Source: Anaerolineaceae bacterium (GTDB lineage: Bacteria > Chloroflexota > Anaerolineae > Aggregatilineales > Phototrophicaceae). Taken from it: DNA of 64,000 nucleotides. The stretch covers positions 62,001 through 126,000 of the forward strand of contig JACKCH010000019.1 in the NCBI GenBank assembly GCA_020634115.1. Reading direction: 5' to 3'. A program made the position numbers and the translations under genes. Shown here piece after piece: positions 51,255 to 60,060 of the stretch. The number at the start of each line of letters is the position of its first letter. Positions within the stretch are counted from its first letter, which is position 1. Under the pieces are notes generated by a model. The model did not search any database, was not told the DNA's origin, and worked only from the letters and a program-made list of their open reading frames with translations.

Positions 51255-53390
51255 TTAAGTATGCAGCGCCTCAGCAACCAGATTGACTGTGTGATGGGTG
51301 CGGAACAAACTGTACTGTCCGGTACGTCCCGGCACCAGATTCAACACGTTTTCGGTTTCCATGATGGAGAACCACAGGCCCATATCCCAGTTGCTTTCCG
51401 GGTCGGCTTCCTGCACGGTTTGCTCGGAAATCAGCGTGTTTCGCTCGTAAATTTCCAGCAACACGGCGATAAAGCGGTCACGCTGGTCTAGAACCTGACT
51501 GCATAGGGCGGTGTTTTGATCCAGCGAAATGCCCTTCGTCTGGAAATCGCTCTGGGGATTGTCGTATTCCTGTACCAGAGCTGCGTTGTTCTGTACCAAG
51601 TATTCCACGCCCCGCTGGAATGCCATCCCGGTATCATAAGGACGTAGGCGGCGGTGCAGGCTACCCAGTGGACACCAACTGAAGTTGCGGAAACTGGTGA
51701 ATTGTTCCACGCTCACAATAATGCGCTGGACCATTGAGGCGGTTTCCGGGTGGCGCTGAACCATGTCGCTGAAAGGAATCGCCGTCCACTCGATATCCAC
51801 CGCGTCTTCCAGGTCTGTCACCGTGTCATTCGCGTCCATTGCCGGGACTTCGAGGTCTGGCCTCAGCTTGATTACTGGGACCAAGTCATCTGGATTATGG
51901 CGGTGGGGGATGAGTTCCCGCATGAGGATGTGTTCCCGAACCAGACAGTCAATCCACTCCGAACGCCACTGGTCGCTGTAGTTACAGCCGGGCTTATCCA
52001 GATCACGATCCATCGCCAGCCCTTTGAGCAGGAAGCCGTAGTTGACGTATTCCCAGCCGCGAACCGTCAGCGTGTTGTAGACCCGTACCACAATTCGATC
52101 TCGAATCAGGCGGGTTTTTTCGACAATAGGGTGGGGGTCGTTAAGCGTGACATCCCCGCTCGTTGAAATCGGCTTCAGGATACCCAGTGAAGTTGCCTGC
52201 GAAACCAAATCTTCTCCGCGCGCCCGCGAAATCACTGCGCCCACTTCCTGGAGCTGGGTAATCACCTGGCGCAGGGGGATCACTTTCGTGTTCAGCGCTG
52301 TTGCCAGCCGGTCAAATTGGAGGATCACGCTTGACCACTGCGACGGGGTGAACCCGGTGTTATCGACGCCATTGAAGGCAACCGGCGCGGCGCTCAGGGA
52401 TTGGTGCGTTTGCAGGTCGGTGAAATCATCAATGTACTCAATGGAAATGCCGGGGTTGTTCTCCAACTGGCGGCTGGTGCTGCCGCGCACACCCCACACA
52501 ATCACCGTTTTGTTGCGCTGGCGCAGTGTGTTCAGTACCTCATTGAAGTCCCGATCTCCACTCGCCATGATATAAACATCGGCTGAGTCGTCATGCCCTG
52601 AGTCGGTGATGACATCTTTAGCGATACGCATATCGGCACTGTTTTTGCCAGGCAGGTTAAAGACCGGGTCTATATTTGCCATCAGCAGGCGGCTGGGTGC
52701 TTCCTCTGCGACTTCTCGCCCAGCAGAATCAACCAGCGGCGGTAAACTGCCACGCTGACCCCATGGGGCATAGGCCGCCAGTTTGACGACCTGACCGTGT
52801 GCTTTACCCTGTGTGAGGAACCGGTCAATCAGGTGATCCAGATTGACGATAAAGCCCTGCTCATTCAGGCTGATAGCGATGTTCTCAAAGTCAATGTAAA
52901 TCGCTACGTTCTTGGTCTGAATACCGAGCAGCGACTCAAGTGGTTGGAAAATGACCTCATTCTGGAATTGGGTGCCTGTGAGAATATTTTCCGATCCCCA
53001 AACACGGATACGGGCATTCCGGGTGGTTTTGACACGCTGAATCAAAGGGATTAAATCCGGGCTGCTTGTTGCCAGAATCAACTCATCTACCGGCTCAGGG
53101 TCAAAAGAGAAGTAGTGCAAGATGAGCGCGTCCGCTAGGCTGTCACGCAGTGGCATATCGAATACTTCGTACCCGGCGGTTTTGAAAACACGCTGCAAGT
53201 TCGCTGCACTGGTCAGGTTTGTCCAATCCGATACCGCTACAGCCTTCAGTTTATCCGCGCTGATAAGACCAGCAGCCAGTGCCGCTCCACCGCGCAATCC
53301 CACTGCCAGCTCCTGGAAATCAACCGAGATACCCCGGTGCGTGAATCCCTCTATCAAGTTATCAACATCTACAATCAAATATGCTGCCAT
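51255..53390 (-). CDS. Tandem NYN-domain protein (LabA/PIN-like nuclease fold)
   Basis: 711 residues. Two NYN domains: the first (about 3-150) with YLIVDVDNLIEG (D8, D10), DSLADALILHY (D87) and ATSSPDLIPLI (D112); the second (about 162-315) with AIYIDFENIAISL (D167), SADMRIAKDVI (D253) and IMASGDRDFNEVL (D279, D281), a canonical LabA-like acidic set. A winged-helix-like segment (about 355-415) and a ~290-residue C-terminal domain of unknown type follow. NYN proteins are metal-dependent RNases; an RNA-processing role is inferred. The Met at 53390 follows GGAAAG; a terminator hairpin sits directly upstream. Downstream gene is rpsO. Confidence 0.8.
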   Translation of the reverse strand: MAAYLIVDVDNLIEGFTHRGISVDFQELAVGLRGGAALAAGLISADKLKAVAVSDWTNLTSAANLQRVFKTAGYEVFDMPLRDSLADALILHYFSFDPEPVDELILATSSPDLIPLIQRVKTTRNARIRVWGSENILTGTQFQNEVIFQPLESLLGIQTKNVAIYIDFENIAISLNEQGFIVNLDHLIDRFLTQGKAHGQVVKLAAYAPWGQRGSLPPLVDSAGREVAEEAPSRLLMANIDPVFNLPGKNSADMRIAKDVITDSGHDDSADVYIMASGDRDFNEVLNTLRQRNKTVIVWGVRGSTSRQLENNPGISIEYIDDFTDLQTHQSLSAAPVAFNGVDNTGFTPSQWSSVILQFDRLATALNTKVIPLRQVITQLQEVGAVISRARGEDLVSQATSLGILKPISTSGDVTLNDPHPIVEKTRLIRDRIVVRVYNTLTVRGWEYVNYGFLLKGLAMDRDLDKPGCNYSDQWRSEWIDCLVREHILMRELIPHRHNPDDLVPVIKLRPDLEVPAMDANDTVTDLEDAVDIEWTAIPFSDMVQRHPETASMVQRIIVSVEQFTSFRNFSWCPLGSLHRRLRPYDTGMAFQRGVEYLVQNNAALVQEYDNPQSDFQTKGISLDQNTALCSQVLDQRDRFIAVLLEIYERNTLISEQTVQEADPESNWDMGLWFSIMETENVLNLVPGRTGQYSLFRTHHTVNLVAEALHT

Positions 53391-53403
53391 AATCTTCTTT
53401 CCT

Positions 53404-53448
53404 AAAAAGCACACCACCAGAACCTTGCGGAACGGTGGCTGTGTGCTT
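53404..53448 (-). terminator. Intrinsic terminator in the NYN-gene leader (attenuator candidate)
   Basis: On the minus strand AAGCACACAGCCACC, 15-nt loop, GGTGGTGTGCTT then TTT (TTTTT in all), 14 nt before the start codon. No gene ends upstream near it, so it would cut the NYN transcript. Confidence 0.65.
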
Positions 53449-53550
53449 AGCATTTTCAGGTTGTCCGCATAAAGGTTTTTTATAAAAGTTTTTGAACCGA
53501 ATCGGCGTTATTTATCTCATGTTGCTCAGAGGCTATTCCTAAATCCTCCT

Positions 53551-53559
53551 ATTATAGCA
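53551..53559 (-). promoter_or_regulatory. Extended -10 element for the tandem-NYN gene
   Basis: TGCTATAAT on the minus strand, giving a leader of about 150 nt that ends with the terminator hairpin. Confidence 0.5.
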
Positions 53560-53767
53560 TTAAACAAATAGACATTAGCTTACGACGATTACACTCCACC
53601 GGACTAAAAACCACACAAGATCAAGGGATTTCAGGGAAAGACAATTCACGATTACTTGATTTCGTAAATAATCTTTATCAACTTTTAATATTATACACCT
53701 TGTGTATTAAAAGAACGTTGAGGAAAAATTAGAACATCCTCACTTTTTCCTCAAATAGGGTGGTAGA

Positions 53768-53788
53768 GCCGGGAATGAACCCGGCCTC
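53768..53788 (-). terminator. Hairpin after proS
   Basis: GCCGGGT-tcatt-CCCGGC-type stem about 25 nt beyond the proS stop; no clear T-run. Superficially like a tRNA T-arm but without the rest of a tRNA. Confidence 0.4.
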
Positions 53789-53811
53789 GATTGCCACTAA
53801 TTCGTGCGTGA

Positions 53812-55254
53812 TTAGTATGCCCTGGCGAAAATGGCAATTCGGTCTGCAGGTTTACCAGTGTACAGACATATTCCTGTGCCGCCGGGCTGCTCAAACGGGA
53901 AGCAGCGGATCGTAGTGGCGATGTCATCTTTAATTTTAGCTTCGTCGTCACCGGAGCCGGCCCACCAGCCCCGCGCCCAACCTCCGGCCAGGATCACCTC
54001 GCGTAGTTCGTCATAGCTGGTCACATCGTGGGTATTCTCATCGCGGAAGATCGTCGCCTGGGCCAACATGTTCGCCTGGACTTCGTCTAGCAGACCCTGC
54101 ACGCGGGCGGCGATGTTTTCCTGCGACACGAATTGTTTCCCCTCTTTGCCTGGGATGTCACGCCGTGCCAGTGCCACCGACCCTTTTTCTACATCCTTCG
54201 GGCCGATTTCCATGCGTACCGGGACACCACGCATTTCCCAGTCGTTATACTTGAAGCCCGGTGTCATTCCGTCGCGGTTGTCAATGTGTATACGAATCCC
54301 GGCGGCGATAAGTTCCCGTTTCATGCGTTCAACGGTCTCCATCACCTGGACTTGTTCGCCGTCATTGCGGTAAATTGGGACGATTACAACCTGGTAAGGC
54401 GCGAGTTTCGGTGGCAGGCGCAGACCTTTGTCATCACCATGTGCCATTACCACCGCACCCACCATCCGGGTGCTGACGCCCCAGGATGTCGTCCAGCAAT
54501 ACTGGAGTTCGTTGTTGGTATCCAGGTATTTGATGTCGAACGCTTTGGCGAAATTCTGCCCCAGATTGTGGCTTGTGCCGGATTGCAGCGCCTTTTTGTC
54601 GCCCATCATGGCTTCAATTGTATAGGTGTGCAGCGCCCCTGCGAACTTCTCGCGGTCGCTTTTGCGACCCTTCACCACCGGAATCGCGGCGTCGTTGACG
54701 GCGAAATCGGCGTATACGTCCAGCATCTGCCGGGTTTCTTCCTCGGCCTCGTCAAAGGTTGCATGGGCGGTGTGGCCTTCCTGCCACAGAAACTCCGTCG
54801 TCCGCAAAAACGGGCGGGTTCGCATTTCCCAACGGACGACATTCGCCCATTGGTTCATCAGGAGTGGCAGGTCACGGTAGGACTGAATCCACTCCTTGAA
54901 GGCTTCCATAATGATGGTTTCGGACGTGGGGCGGACAACCAGCGGTTCTTCCAGTTTTTTGCCCCCAGCAATCGTGACGACGGCCAGTTCCGGGCTGAAC
55001 CCTTCCACATGCTCCGCTTCACGTTTGAGGAAGCTCTCCGGGATAAACAGCGGGAAGTAGGCGTTCTGGTGTCCGGTAGCCTTAAAGCGGCGATCTAACC
55101 CGCCTTTGATCGCTTCCCACAGCTCGTAGCCATACGGTTTAATGATGAGGCAGCCGCGCACTGGGGACTGTGCCGCCAGGTCAGCGCGGTAAACGATTTC
55201 ATTATACCAGCGGGAGAAATCTTCACTTTGAGGAACCACCGCCTGCGATGCCAT
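53812..55254 (-). CDS. proS: Prolyl-tRNA synthetase, archaeal/eukaryotic type
   Basis: 480 residues. Class II motifs: motif 2 region with RWEMRTRPFLRTTEFLWQEG, LVVRPTSETIIMEAF (proline pocket), HGDDKGLRLPPKLAPYQVV, and the C-terminal extension ending AIFARAY, typical of the short-insertion archaeal/eukaryotic ProRS lacking the editing insert. Charges tRNA-Pro. The Met at 55254 is chosen because MASQAVVPQSEDFSRWYNE matches the usual start; 21 upstream residues are unsupported. Confidence 0.95.
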   Translation of the reverse strand: MASQAVVPQSEDFSRWYNEIVYRADLAAQSPVRGCLIIKPYGYELWEAIKGGLDRRFKATGHQNAYFPLFIPESFLKREAEHVEGFSPELAVVTIAGGKKLEEPLVVRPTSETIIMEAFKEWIQSYRDLPLLMNQWANVVRWEMRTRPFLRTTEFLWQEGHTAHATFDEAEEETRQMLDVYADFAVNDAAIPVVKGRKSDREKFAGALHTYTIEAMMGDKKALQSGTSHNLGQNFAKAFDIKYLDTNNELQYCWTTSWGVSTRMVGAVVMAHGDDKGLRLPPKLAPYQVVIVPIYRNDGEQVQVMETVERMKRELIAAGIRIHIDNRDGMTPGFKYNDWEMRGVPVRMEIGPKDVEKGSVALARRDIPGKEGKQFVSQENIAARVQGLLDEVQANMLAQATIFRDENTHDVTSYDELREVILAGGWARGWWAGSGDDEAKIKDDIATTIRCFPFEQPGGTGICLYTGKPADRIAIFARAY

Positions 55255-55573
55255 AAATTCAATCCTTATAATGTGAAACTTTTTACATTTGCAAAGGTGC
55301 ATTATAGCGGAGAACACGGCTTTGAGTGATAGGCAATTTGATTAACAATAGGTGTATAAACTGCGATTTTGGTAGATCACATAGAATGAAAAGGGCAGCA
55401 AATCCAGGCTTACTGCCCCGTTCAAGCTAAAGCTAATTGCAATCTGTTCTGATTGATCGCCTGGTACACGAACAAGACTGTTTCAGGGTATAAGAGCGGT
55501 CTGGAATGGCTGCTCTGGGAGCGCACGTCGGCGCTCCCTTATATCACCCATCATACTCATTTTAGCGAGGTAC
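55255..55573. other. Intergenic region
   Basis: 319 bp between proS and the SH3b protein gene (both minus). Contains a GGGCAG...CTGCCC stem (about 55392-55418), which on the minus strand lies upstream of proS, and the hairpin repeat at 55517. No ORF or RNA gene seen. Confidence 0.5.
55517..55538. repeat. Hairpin repeat GGGAGCGC/GCGCTCCC, copy 5
   Basis: Perfect 8-bp arms with a 6-nt loop (ACGTCG), downstream of the SH3b protein gene; arms identical to copy 4 at 38721. Confidence 0.6.
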
Positions 55574-56782
55574 TTATCGGTGTATGGTAATTCCCATCGT
55601 GACGCTGCACGCCTGTCCGTCGAACACCGCATTGCCGACCATCTGCCCAGTAAGTTGGTTGGCATTCACAACGCGCAGCGTCAGTTGGGCGTTACCGTTA
55701 GCGAGCGGAATCGAGCCGTAGTATGCACCCGATGACTGCCGTGTGAAGGGTATTCCGTCGAAATAGAGCGTATTACCAGCGATGGAAATCGAAACGCTGA
55801 AGGCCTGGGTGCTGAATACCTCAGTGGTCCGAACGTGGAAGTTCGGTGTCCCCGCGCAGGATGTGTCAGCTTCGTCACTTAGTATCGCTACCCATCCGCC
55901 ACCGCCGCTGGGCGGAGTGATCGCATTGCCACCACCGCCAGACGATGACCCGCTGGAAGTGATCGGGATAAGGGGTGGTGGGGCAGTTTCTCCCACACTT
56001 TCACAATCCCCGGTTTCAGTTACCAGTTCCTGAGCAACCCAGATTTCCGCTGCGGATGATTTCGGCGCGGCAAGTTCCTTGTCCAGTTGGTACCACACGC
56101 TGCCATTGTCAGCCACGTAACGTGCCAGCACCTCGAAGTCTTCACCAGTCGGTAAAAAGGCAACCGAGGTTCGGTTTTCGCCGGGGCCAACGCGCAGATT
56201 AGCGGTGCGTGCTGTATCCGTGCTGACAAAACACGTCTCGCCTGTACCGGTAGGGATTGGTTGCATGGATTTGACAATTGCAGCCAGTAAAGGCCCCAAC
56301 GCCTGTATGTCGGCCGTTGGCGCCATGGCGTCTACGAAAGCAAACGACTCGGCATCGAACTGGATTACGTAGGTGTATCCTTCGTAGTCTTCGCTCGCAA
56401 TGGGGTACCAGATCAATGCAGCCGGATAGTCTCCCATTTGGATGTTGAATACGGACGATGATGATATATCGAAACCGTACAGCGCGATATTGATGTCATT
56501 CATCAAGCTTGCTGGGGTAGCATCCTCCCCAATGTCCACCGTCTCTGATACCTGCTGGGGTGCTAAAACAAAAACCAAGAAATCCTCATCCAGGCTGAAC
56601 AAATAATACCCACCGGTTTCGTCGTCATACTCGTTTTCCCAAGTGTCCGGGATGTAAATTTCGTATCCGCCGGGCAACCGAACCCGCTGCCCCAGCTTGA
56701 TCTCCGTATCATCCTGTGCGGAAGTGTGTGCCGCTGTCATCATGAACAGTACCAACATGATAAAGTAGAGTAGTTTTTTCAT
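55574..56782 (-). CDS. Secreted SH3b-domain protein
   Basis: 402 residues with a signal peptide (MKKLLYFIMLVLFMMTAAHTSA). Residues ~30-180 form a PsbP/lipoprotein-like domain (IYIPDTWENEYDD). An SH3b domain follows about 190-260 (RTANLRVGPGENRTSVAFLP, WYQLD, IWVAQELV), then a Gly/Ser/Pro linker and a C-terminal beta domain with a Cys pair. Likely exported. Similar SH3b use to the protein at 29610. Function unknown. Confidence 0.72.
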   Translation of the reverse strand: MKKLLYFIMLVLFMMTAAHTSAQDDTEIKLGQRVRLPGGYEIYIPDTWENEYDDETGGYYLFSLDEDFLVFVLAPQQVSETVDIGEDATPASLMNDINIALYGFDISSSSVFNIQMGDYPAALIWYPIASEDYEGYTYVIQFDAESFAFVDAMAPTADIQALGPLLAAIVKSMQPIPTGTGETCFVSTDTARTANLRVGPGENRTSVAFLPTGEDFEVLARYVADNGSVWYQLDKELAAPKSSAAEIWVAQELVTETGDCESVGETAPPPLIPITSSGSSSGGGGNAITPPSGGGGWVAILSDEADTSCAGTPNFHVRTTEVFSTQAFSVSISIAGNTLYFDGIPFTRQSSGAYYGSIPLANGNAQLTLRVVNANQLTGQMVGNAVFDGQACSVTMGITIHR

Positions 56783-57090
56783 CGGCGTTTCCTTCTATAA
56801 TCGGACTTTCACCCTGAGTAAGTCATCTGAGGGCATTCCAGGTAAGTTGTTTTTAACCCCGCGACGTCTATAGTAAAAGGTAGTGTCTCTACTAATGCTT
56901 ACAATATATGTTAACGGGAGATGGATGGCTTGAACAATAAGGTTTCGATGGTTTTGGAAGAAATTTCAGATTTAATATGAAATGTTCGTTGTTTCCAGAA
57001 AGCGAAGCAGATTTCCCGACTTGGGCTGAAACATCCCCGTAGGATTGATGTATAATCCAAATGTTTGACCGCTAGGGAGATGATGCCTGT
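56783..57090. other. Intergenic region upstream of the solute-binding lipoprotein
   Basis: 308 bp, AT-rich, divergent promoters expected. TATAAT at 57051-57056 is the likely -10 for the gene at 57091. No further structure recognised. Confidence 0.45.
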
Positions 57091-58404
57091 ATGTTGAACC
57101 GCCTGCTTCAATCCATCTGTCTACTCACTATTGGCCTTCTGGTACTGGTGAGCTGTGCCGGACAATCGGCTGCTGACCAGCTAACCACAACACCGGCATT
57201 GACTGAAACTGCAGCGCCGGGGGGCAATACCCCGGTTGTTCCCCTGGCAACCCCCACACCCAGCGGCCCGATGGTGCTGACTATCTGGATTCCAGAACCA
57301 CTTTCCCCGTTGAATAATCGGGATGCAGCAACGGATATTGCCCAGCAGATCACCGCCTTTGAAGCCAGCGAACCGGATATTCTGGTGGAAACCCGATTGA
57401 AGAAAGTGCGGGACATCGGCGGCATCATGGAGACGCTGCGGACGGCCAGCGCGGTTGCGCCGGGTGCGCTGCCGGATTTAGTTTTGGTGCGTCGTGAAGA
57501 CTTGCTGACTGCTGTTCAGTCCGGGCTGATCCAACCCTTAGATGAACGGACTTACACGGCTCATTTGGCCGACTTCTACCCAGGGGTGCTGGAACTGGGT
57601 AAGGTGAACGGGCAGCTTTACGGTCTACCGTATGCGTTGGATGTGTCCCACCTCGCTTATGTGGGTAACAGCACTGGCGGGAACTCCGATTTGCAATGGC
57701 AGTTCAGCGATATTCTGGAGAATAATCAGCCTTTTGTTTTTGCGGCAGGGCGCACCAGCGGTCTGAACGATGTATTTCTGATTCAGTATCTGGCGGCGGG
57801 CGGGGTGGCGATGGATGGCACAATCGGCTCCCTGAATGCAAACGCGCTGCGCTCAACCCTGACCTTTTACGAACAGGCGGTTGCGGCGGAACTGCTCACG
57901 CCATCCCTGCTCGACTACACCGTATCCACTGACTTCAGTGACGGGTTGAGTAACGGTACTATCCCGGCAGCCGTGATTAACGCCTCGCAGTATCTGGTTT
58001 TGCGCGAGACACTGCCGAATTTGCAGGTTGCGCCGGTGCCGACGGCATCTGAGGGGTTCACAACGCTGGTGGACGGGTGGATGTGGGTGATGGTGACATC
58101 CAACGCCGACCAGCAAACCGCTTCAGCGCGTTTTATCAACTGGATGCTGGATGCGGAGCGCCAGGGACACTTTACCGAAATCGTTCACCTGATCCCCTCG
58201 CAGCGGGACGCCGTGCTGCGGCGGTGGGAGGCTACCCCTTACGCCGAGTTCGTCAACAATCTGATGGATCGCGCGGCTATTCCGCTGGCGGGTGGTGGCG
58301 GTGTCGCGGCGCGGGCCATGCAAACCGCCTTCGCCGCCGTGCTGCAAGGCCAGCGCACCGCCGACGAAGCCACCCAGGATGCACTTGCTCAGGTCGGGGG
58401 ATAG
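57091..58404 (+). CDS. Extracellular solute-binding lipoprotein (ABC family 1)
   Basis: 437 residues. Signal peptide with lipobox LVSC (Cys near residue 22), short Thr/Pro linker, then a periplasmic-binding-protein fold of the sugar/family 1 type: PDLVLVRREDLLTAVQSG, GQLYGLPYALDVSHLAYV, PVPTASEGFTTLVDGWMWVM. It would capture a carbohydrate or similar solute for an ABC importer. No permease or ATPase genes are adjacent, so it is an orphan here. Ligand unknown. Confidence 0.82.
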   Translation: MLNRLLQSICLLTIGLLVLVSCAGQSAADQLTTTPALTETAAPGGNTPVVPLATPTPSGPMVLTIWIPEPLSPLNNRDAATDIAQQITAFEASEPDILVETRLKKVRDIGGIMETLRTASAVAPGALPDLVLVRREDLLTAVQSGLIQPLDERTYTAHLADFYPGVLELGKVNGQLYGLPYALDVSHLAYVGNSTGGNSDLQWQFSDILENNQPFVFAAGRTSGLNDVFLIQYLAAGGVAMDGTIGSLNANALRSTLTFYEQAVAAELLTPSLLDYTVSTDFSDGLSNGTIPAAVINASQYLVLRETLPNLQVAPVPTASEGFTTLVDGWMWVMVTSNADQQTASARFINWMLDAERQGHFTEIVHLIPSQRDAVLRRWEATPYAEFVNNLMDRAAIPLAGGGGVAARAMQTAFAAVLQGQRTADEATQDALAQVGG

Positions 58405-58459
58405 AAACCGCTGAACCTCGCACTCCCGAAAAGGTGTGCCACATGGTACAGTGCTGCCT

Positions 58460-59251
58460 ATGACTGAGAAAATTCTACTCGAATCCTATCCTGATGGCGT
58501 GACTGTCCTCATGTTTAACCGTCCCCAGGCGCGTAATGCCCTCGACCTGGAAAGTATGCGCCTGTTTGCGGAGACGGTCTCGTGTCTGCGTGAAGATGCC
58601 GGGCTGCGGGTTGTGGTGCTGACCGGCGCGGGTGAACAGGCCTTTTGCAGCGGTGGCGACCTGGTCGAACTCAGTAACTATCCCTCAGAAGCCGATGCGA
58701 TCAATATGATTACCCTCATGGGTGATGCGTTGCTGACGCTGGAACGTCTGCCGGTGCCGGTGATTGCTGCGATCAACGGATACGCGCTGGGCGGTGGCAG
58801 CGAAATCGCGCTGGCCTGCGATATGCGGATTGTGGACGAGGCGGTTCAACTTGGATTGGTGCAGATTCGCCTGGGACTGACTCCCGGTTGGGGGGCGGGG
58901 CAGCGCCTGCTGCGGGTGGTGGGTTACGCCCGTGCAATGGACTTGCTGCTGCGCGGCCATGTGCTTCATGCCTCGGAAATTGAGGAGTTAGGATTGGCGA
59001 ATCGCATCGTGGAGCAAGGTTCTGCCCTCCCACAGGCGCTCCGTGTTGCCCGCCAAATTGCCGCTGCTCCGCCCGATACTGTACGCGGGGTTAAGGCACT
59101 GCTTCAGGCTGGCATGAATCATCCGTATGAAATGGCGCTGCAAATTGAACGCGCGGTGTTTCCGCCGTTATGGGCTGCCGAACCGCATCTGAAAGCTGTG
59201 AATGACTTTCTAAACCGCCGCAAATCACCTGACTCCGACACTGAATCTTAA
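58460..59251 (+). CDS. Enoyl-CoA hydratase/isomerase-family protein, one catalytic Glu replaced
   Basis: 263 residues of the crotonase fold. Oxyanion-hole segments EQAFCSGGDLVEL and INGYALGGGSEIALACD are intact, including the first catalytic Glu (GGGSE). The second Glu position (P-E in hydratases) reads VQIRLGLTPGWGAGQRL, so Gln occupies it. Loss of this Glu and the P-G-W-G segment recall acyl-CoA decarboxylase or isomerase members (for example ethylmalonyl-CoA decarboxylases) rather than true hydratases. Substrate unproven. Start at 58460 is preferred by alignment. Confidence 0.78.
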   Translation: MTEKILLESYPDGVTVLMFNRPQARNALDLESMRLFAETVSCLREDAGLRVVVLTGAGEQAFCSGGDLVELSNYPSEADAINMITLMGDALLTLERLPVPVIAAINGYALGGGSEIALACDMRIVDEAVQLGLVQIRLGLTPGWGAGQRLLRVVGYARAMDLLLRGHVLHASEIEELGLANRIVEQGSALPQALRVARQIAAAPPDTVRGVKALLQAGMNHPYEMALQIERAVFPPLWAAEPHLKAVNDFLNRRKSPDSDTES

Positions 59252-59269
59252 ATTTCTGAGGTATTTTTC

Positions 59270-60043
59270 ATGCCAGGATTTTATTCAACTATCGCCCGTT
59301 ATTACGACGCCGAACATACCGACAAAATAGATGATCTGCTGTTTTATGATGAATTGGCCGGGGAATATGGCGACCCGATTCTGGAAATTGGCTGTGGCAC
59401 AGGCCGGGTGATGTTTCACCTGGGGCAGGCCGGTTATACCGTACACGGCATAGATAACGAAGCCTCGATGCTGGAACGTGCTCATCGCCGCCTCGACTCG
59501 CTGCCACACCTGAAAAACCAGCTCACGCTGCATCAGGGCGATGTATTTACCTATTCATTAGAAGGCAAGTACAAACTCACATTGCTTACCTATAACGCGC
59601 TGATGCACTTCCATGAGCAGGAGGCGCAGTTGGCGTTGTTGAAACGGATGCGCCAGTGGACAGCTGATGACGGCTTACTGGTGATTGATTTGCCCAATGC
59701 CGGGGAAACCTTCGCCAGCCAGGATAATGATGCCATCACACTCGAACGCACCTTTATCGAACCGGAAAATGGTCATCTGGTCATGCAGCAGGCCGTGAGC
59801 TATCTGGATCGCGTCGAACAACTCATGCGCGTCACCTGGATTTACGATGAAGTGACCGGGGATGGAGTGGTGAAACGCACCGTCGCGCCGGTGGTGTTCC
59901 GCTACTTCTTTTACCCGGAAGTGCAACTGCTGCTGAAGTCCAGCGGCTTTGAGGTGGTCGAAGTCTATGGTGATACCGAGCGCGGCCCATTTGAGGACGG
60001 CTGTGAACGGATGATTATCCTCGCCAAACCGGTGAATTGGTGA
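59270..60043 (+). CDS. SAM-dependent methyltransferase
   Basis: 257 residues, class I fold. PILEIGCGTGRVMFHLGQAG is motif I, GIDNEASMLERAHRR motif II, and LTLLTYNALMHFHEQEAQL/LLVIDLPNAG follow; long C-terminal beta region. Substrate unknown; the layout resembles small-molecule methyltransferases. 18 bp after the crotonase gene, probably co-transcribed. Confidence 0.78.
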   Translation: MPGFYSTIARYYDAEHTDKIDDLLFYDELAGEYGDPILEIGCGTGRVMFHLGQAGYTVHGIDNEASMLERAHRRLDSLPHLKNQLTLHQGDVFTYSLEGKYKLTLLTYNALMHFHEQEAQLALLKRMRQWTADDGLLVIDLPNAGETFASQDNDAITLERTFIEPENGHLVMQQAVSYLDRVEQLMRVTWIYDEVTGDGVVKRTVAPVVFRYFFYPEVQLLLKSSGFEVVEVYGDTERGPFEDGCERMIILAKPVNW

Positions 60044-60060
60044 GTGAACGAGGCGGCAAG

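Larger units (their letters stand above)
53391..53811. other. Long AT-rich intergenic region
   Basis: 421 bp between proS and the NYN gene, both minus strand. Contains the NYN promoter and leader terminator, inverted repeats ATACAC/GTGTAT (about 53692-53706) and TGAGGAAAAA/TTTTTCCTCA (53719-53753), and the proS 3' hairpin (53768-53788). No gene found. Confidence 0.6.

Noticed and set aside
53760..53814. tRNA-like 3' end on the minus strand after proS (CCGGGTTCATTCCCGG then CTCTACCACC)
   Set aside because: The loop is 6 nt instead of 7, and no D-arm, anticodon arm or matching 5' acceptor strand is found upstream. It is better read as a terminator-type hairpin.
54133..55098. 321-aa plus-strand ORF opposite proS
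   Set aside because: It lies entirely inside the well-supported proS gene and reads as an antisense shadow.
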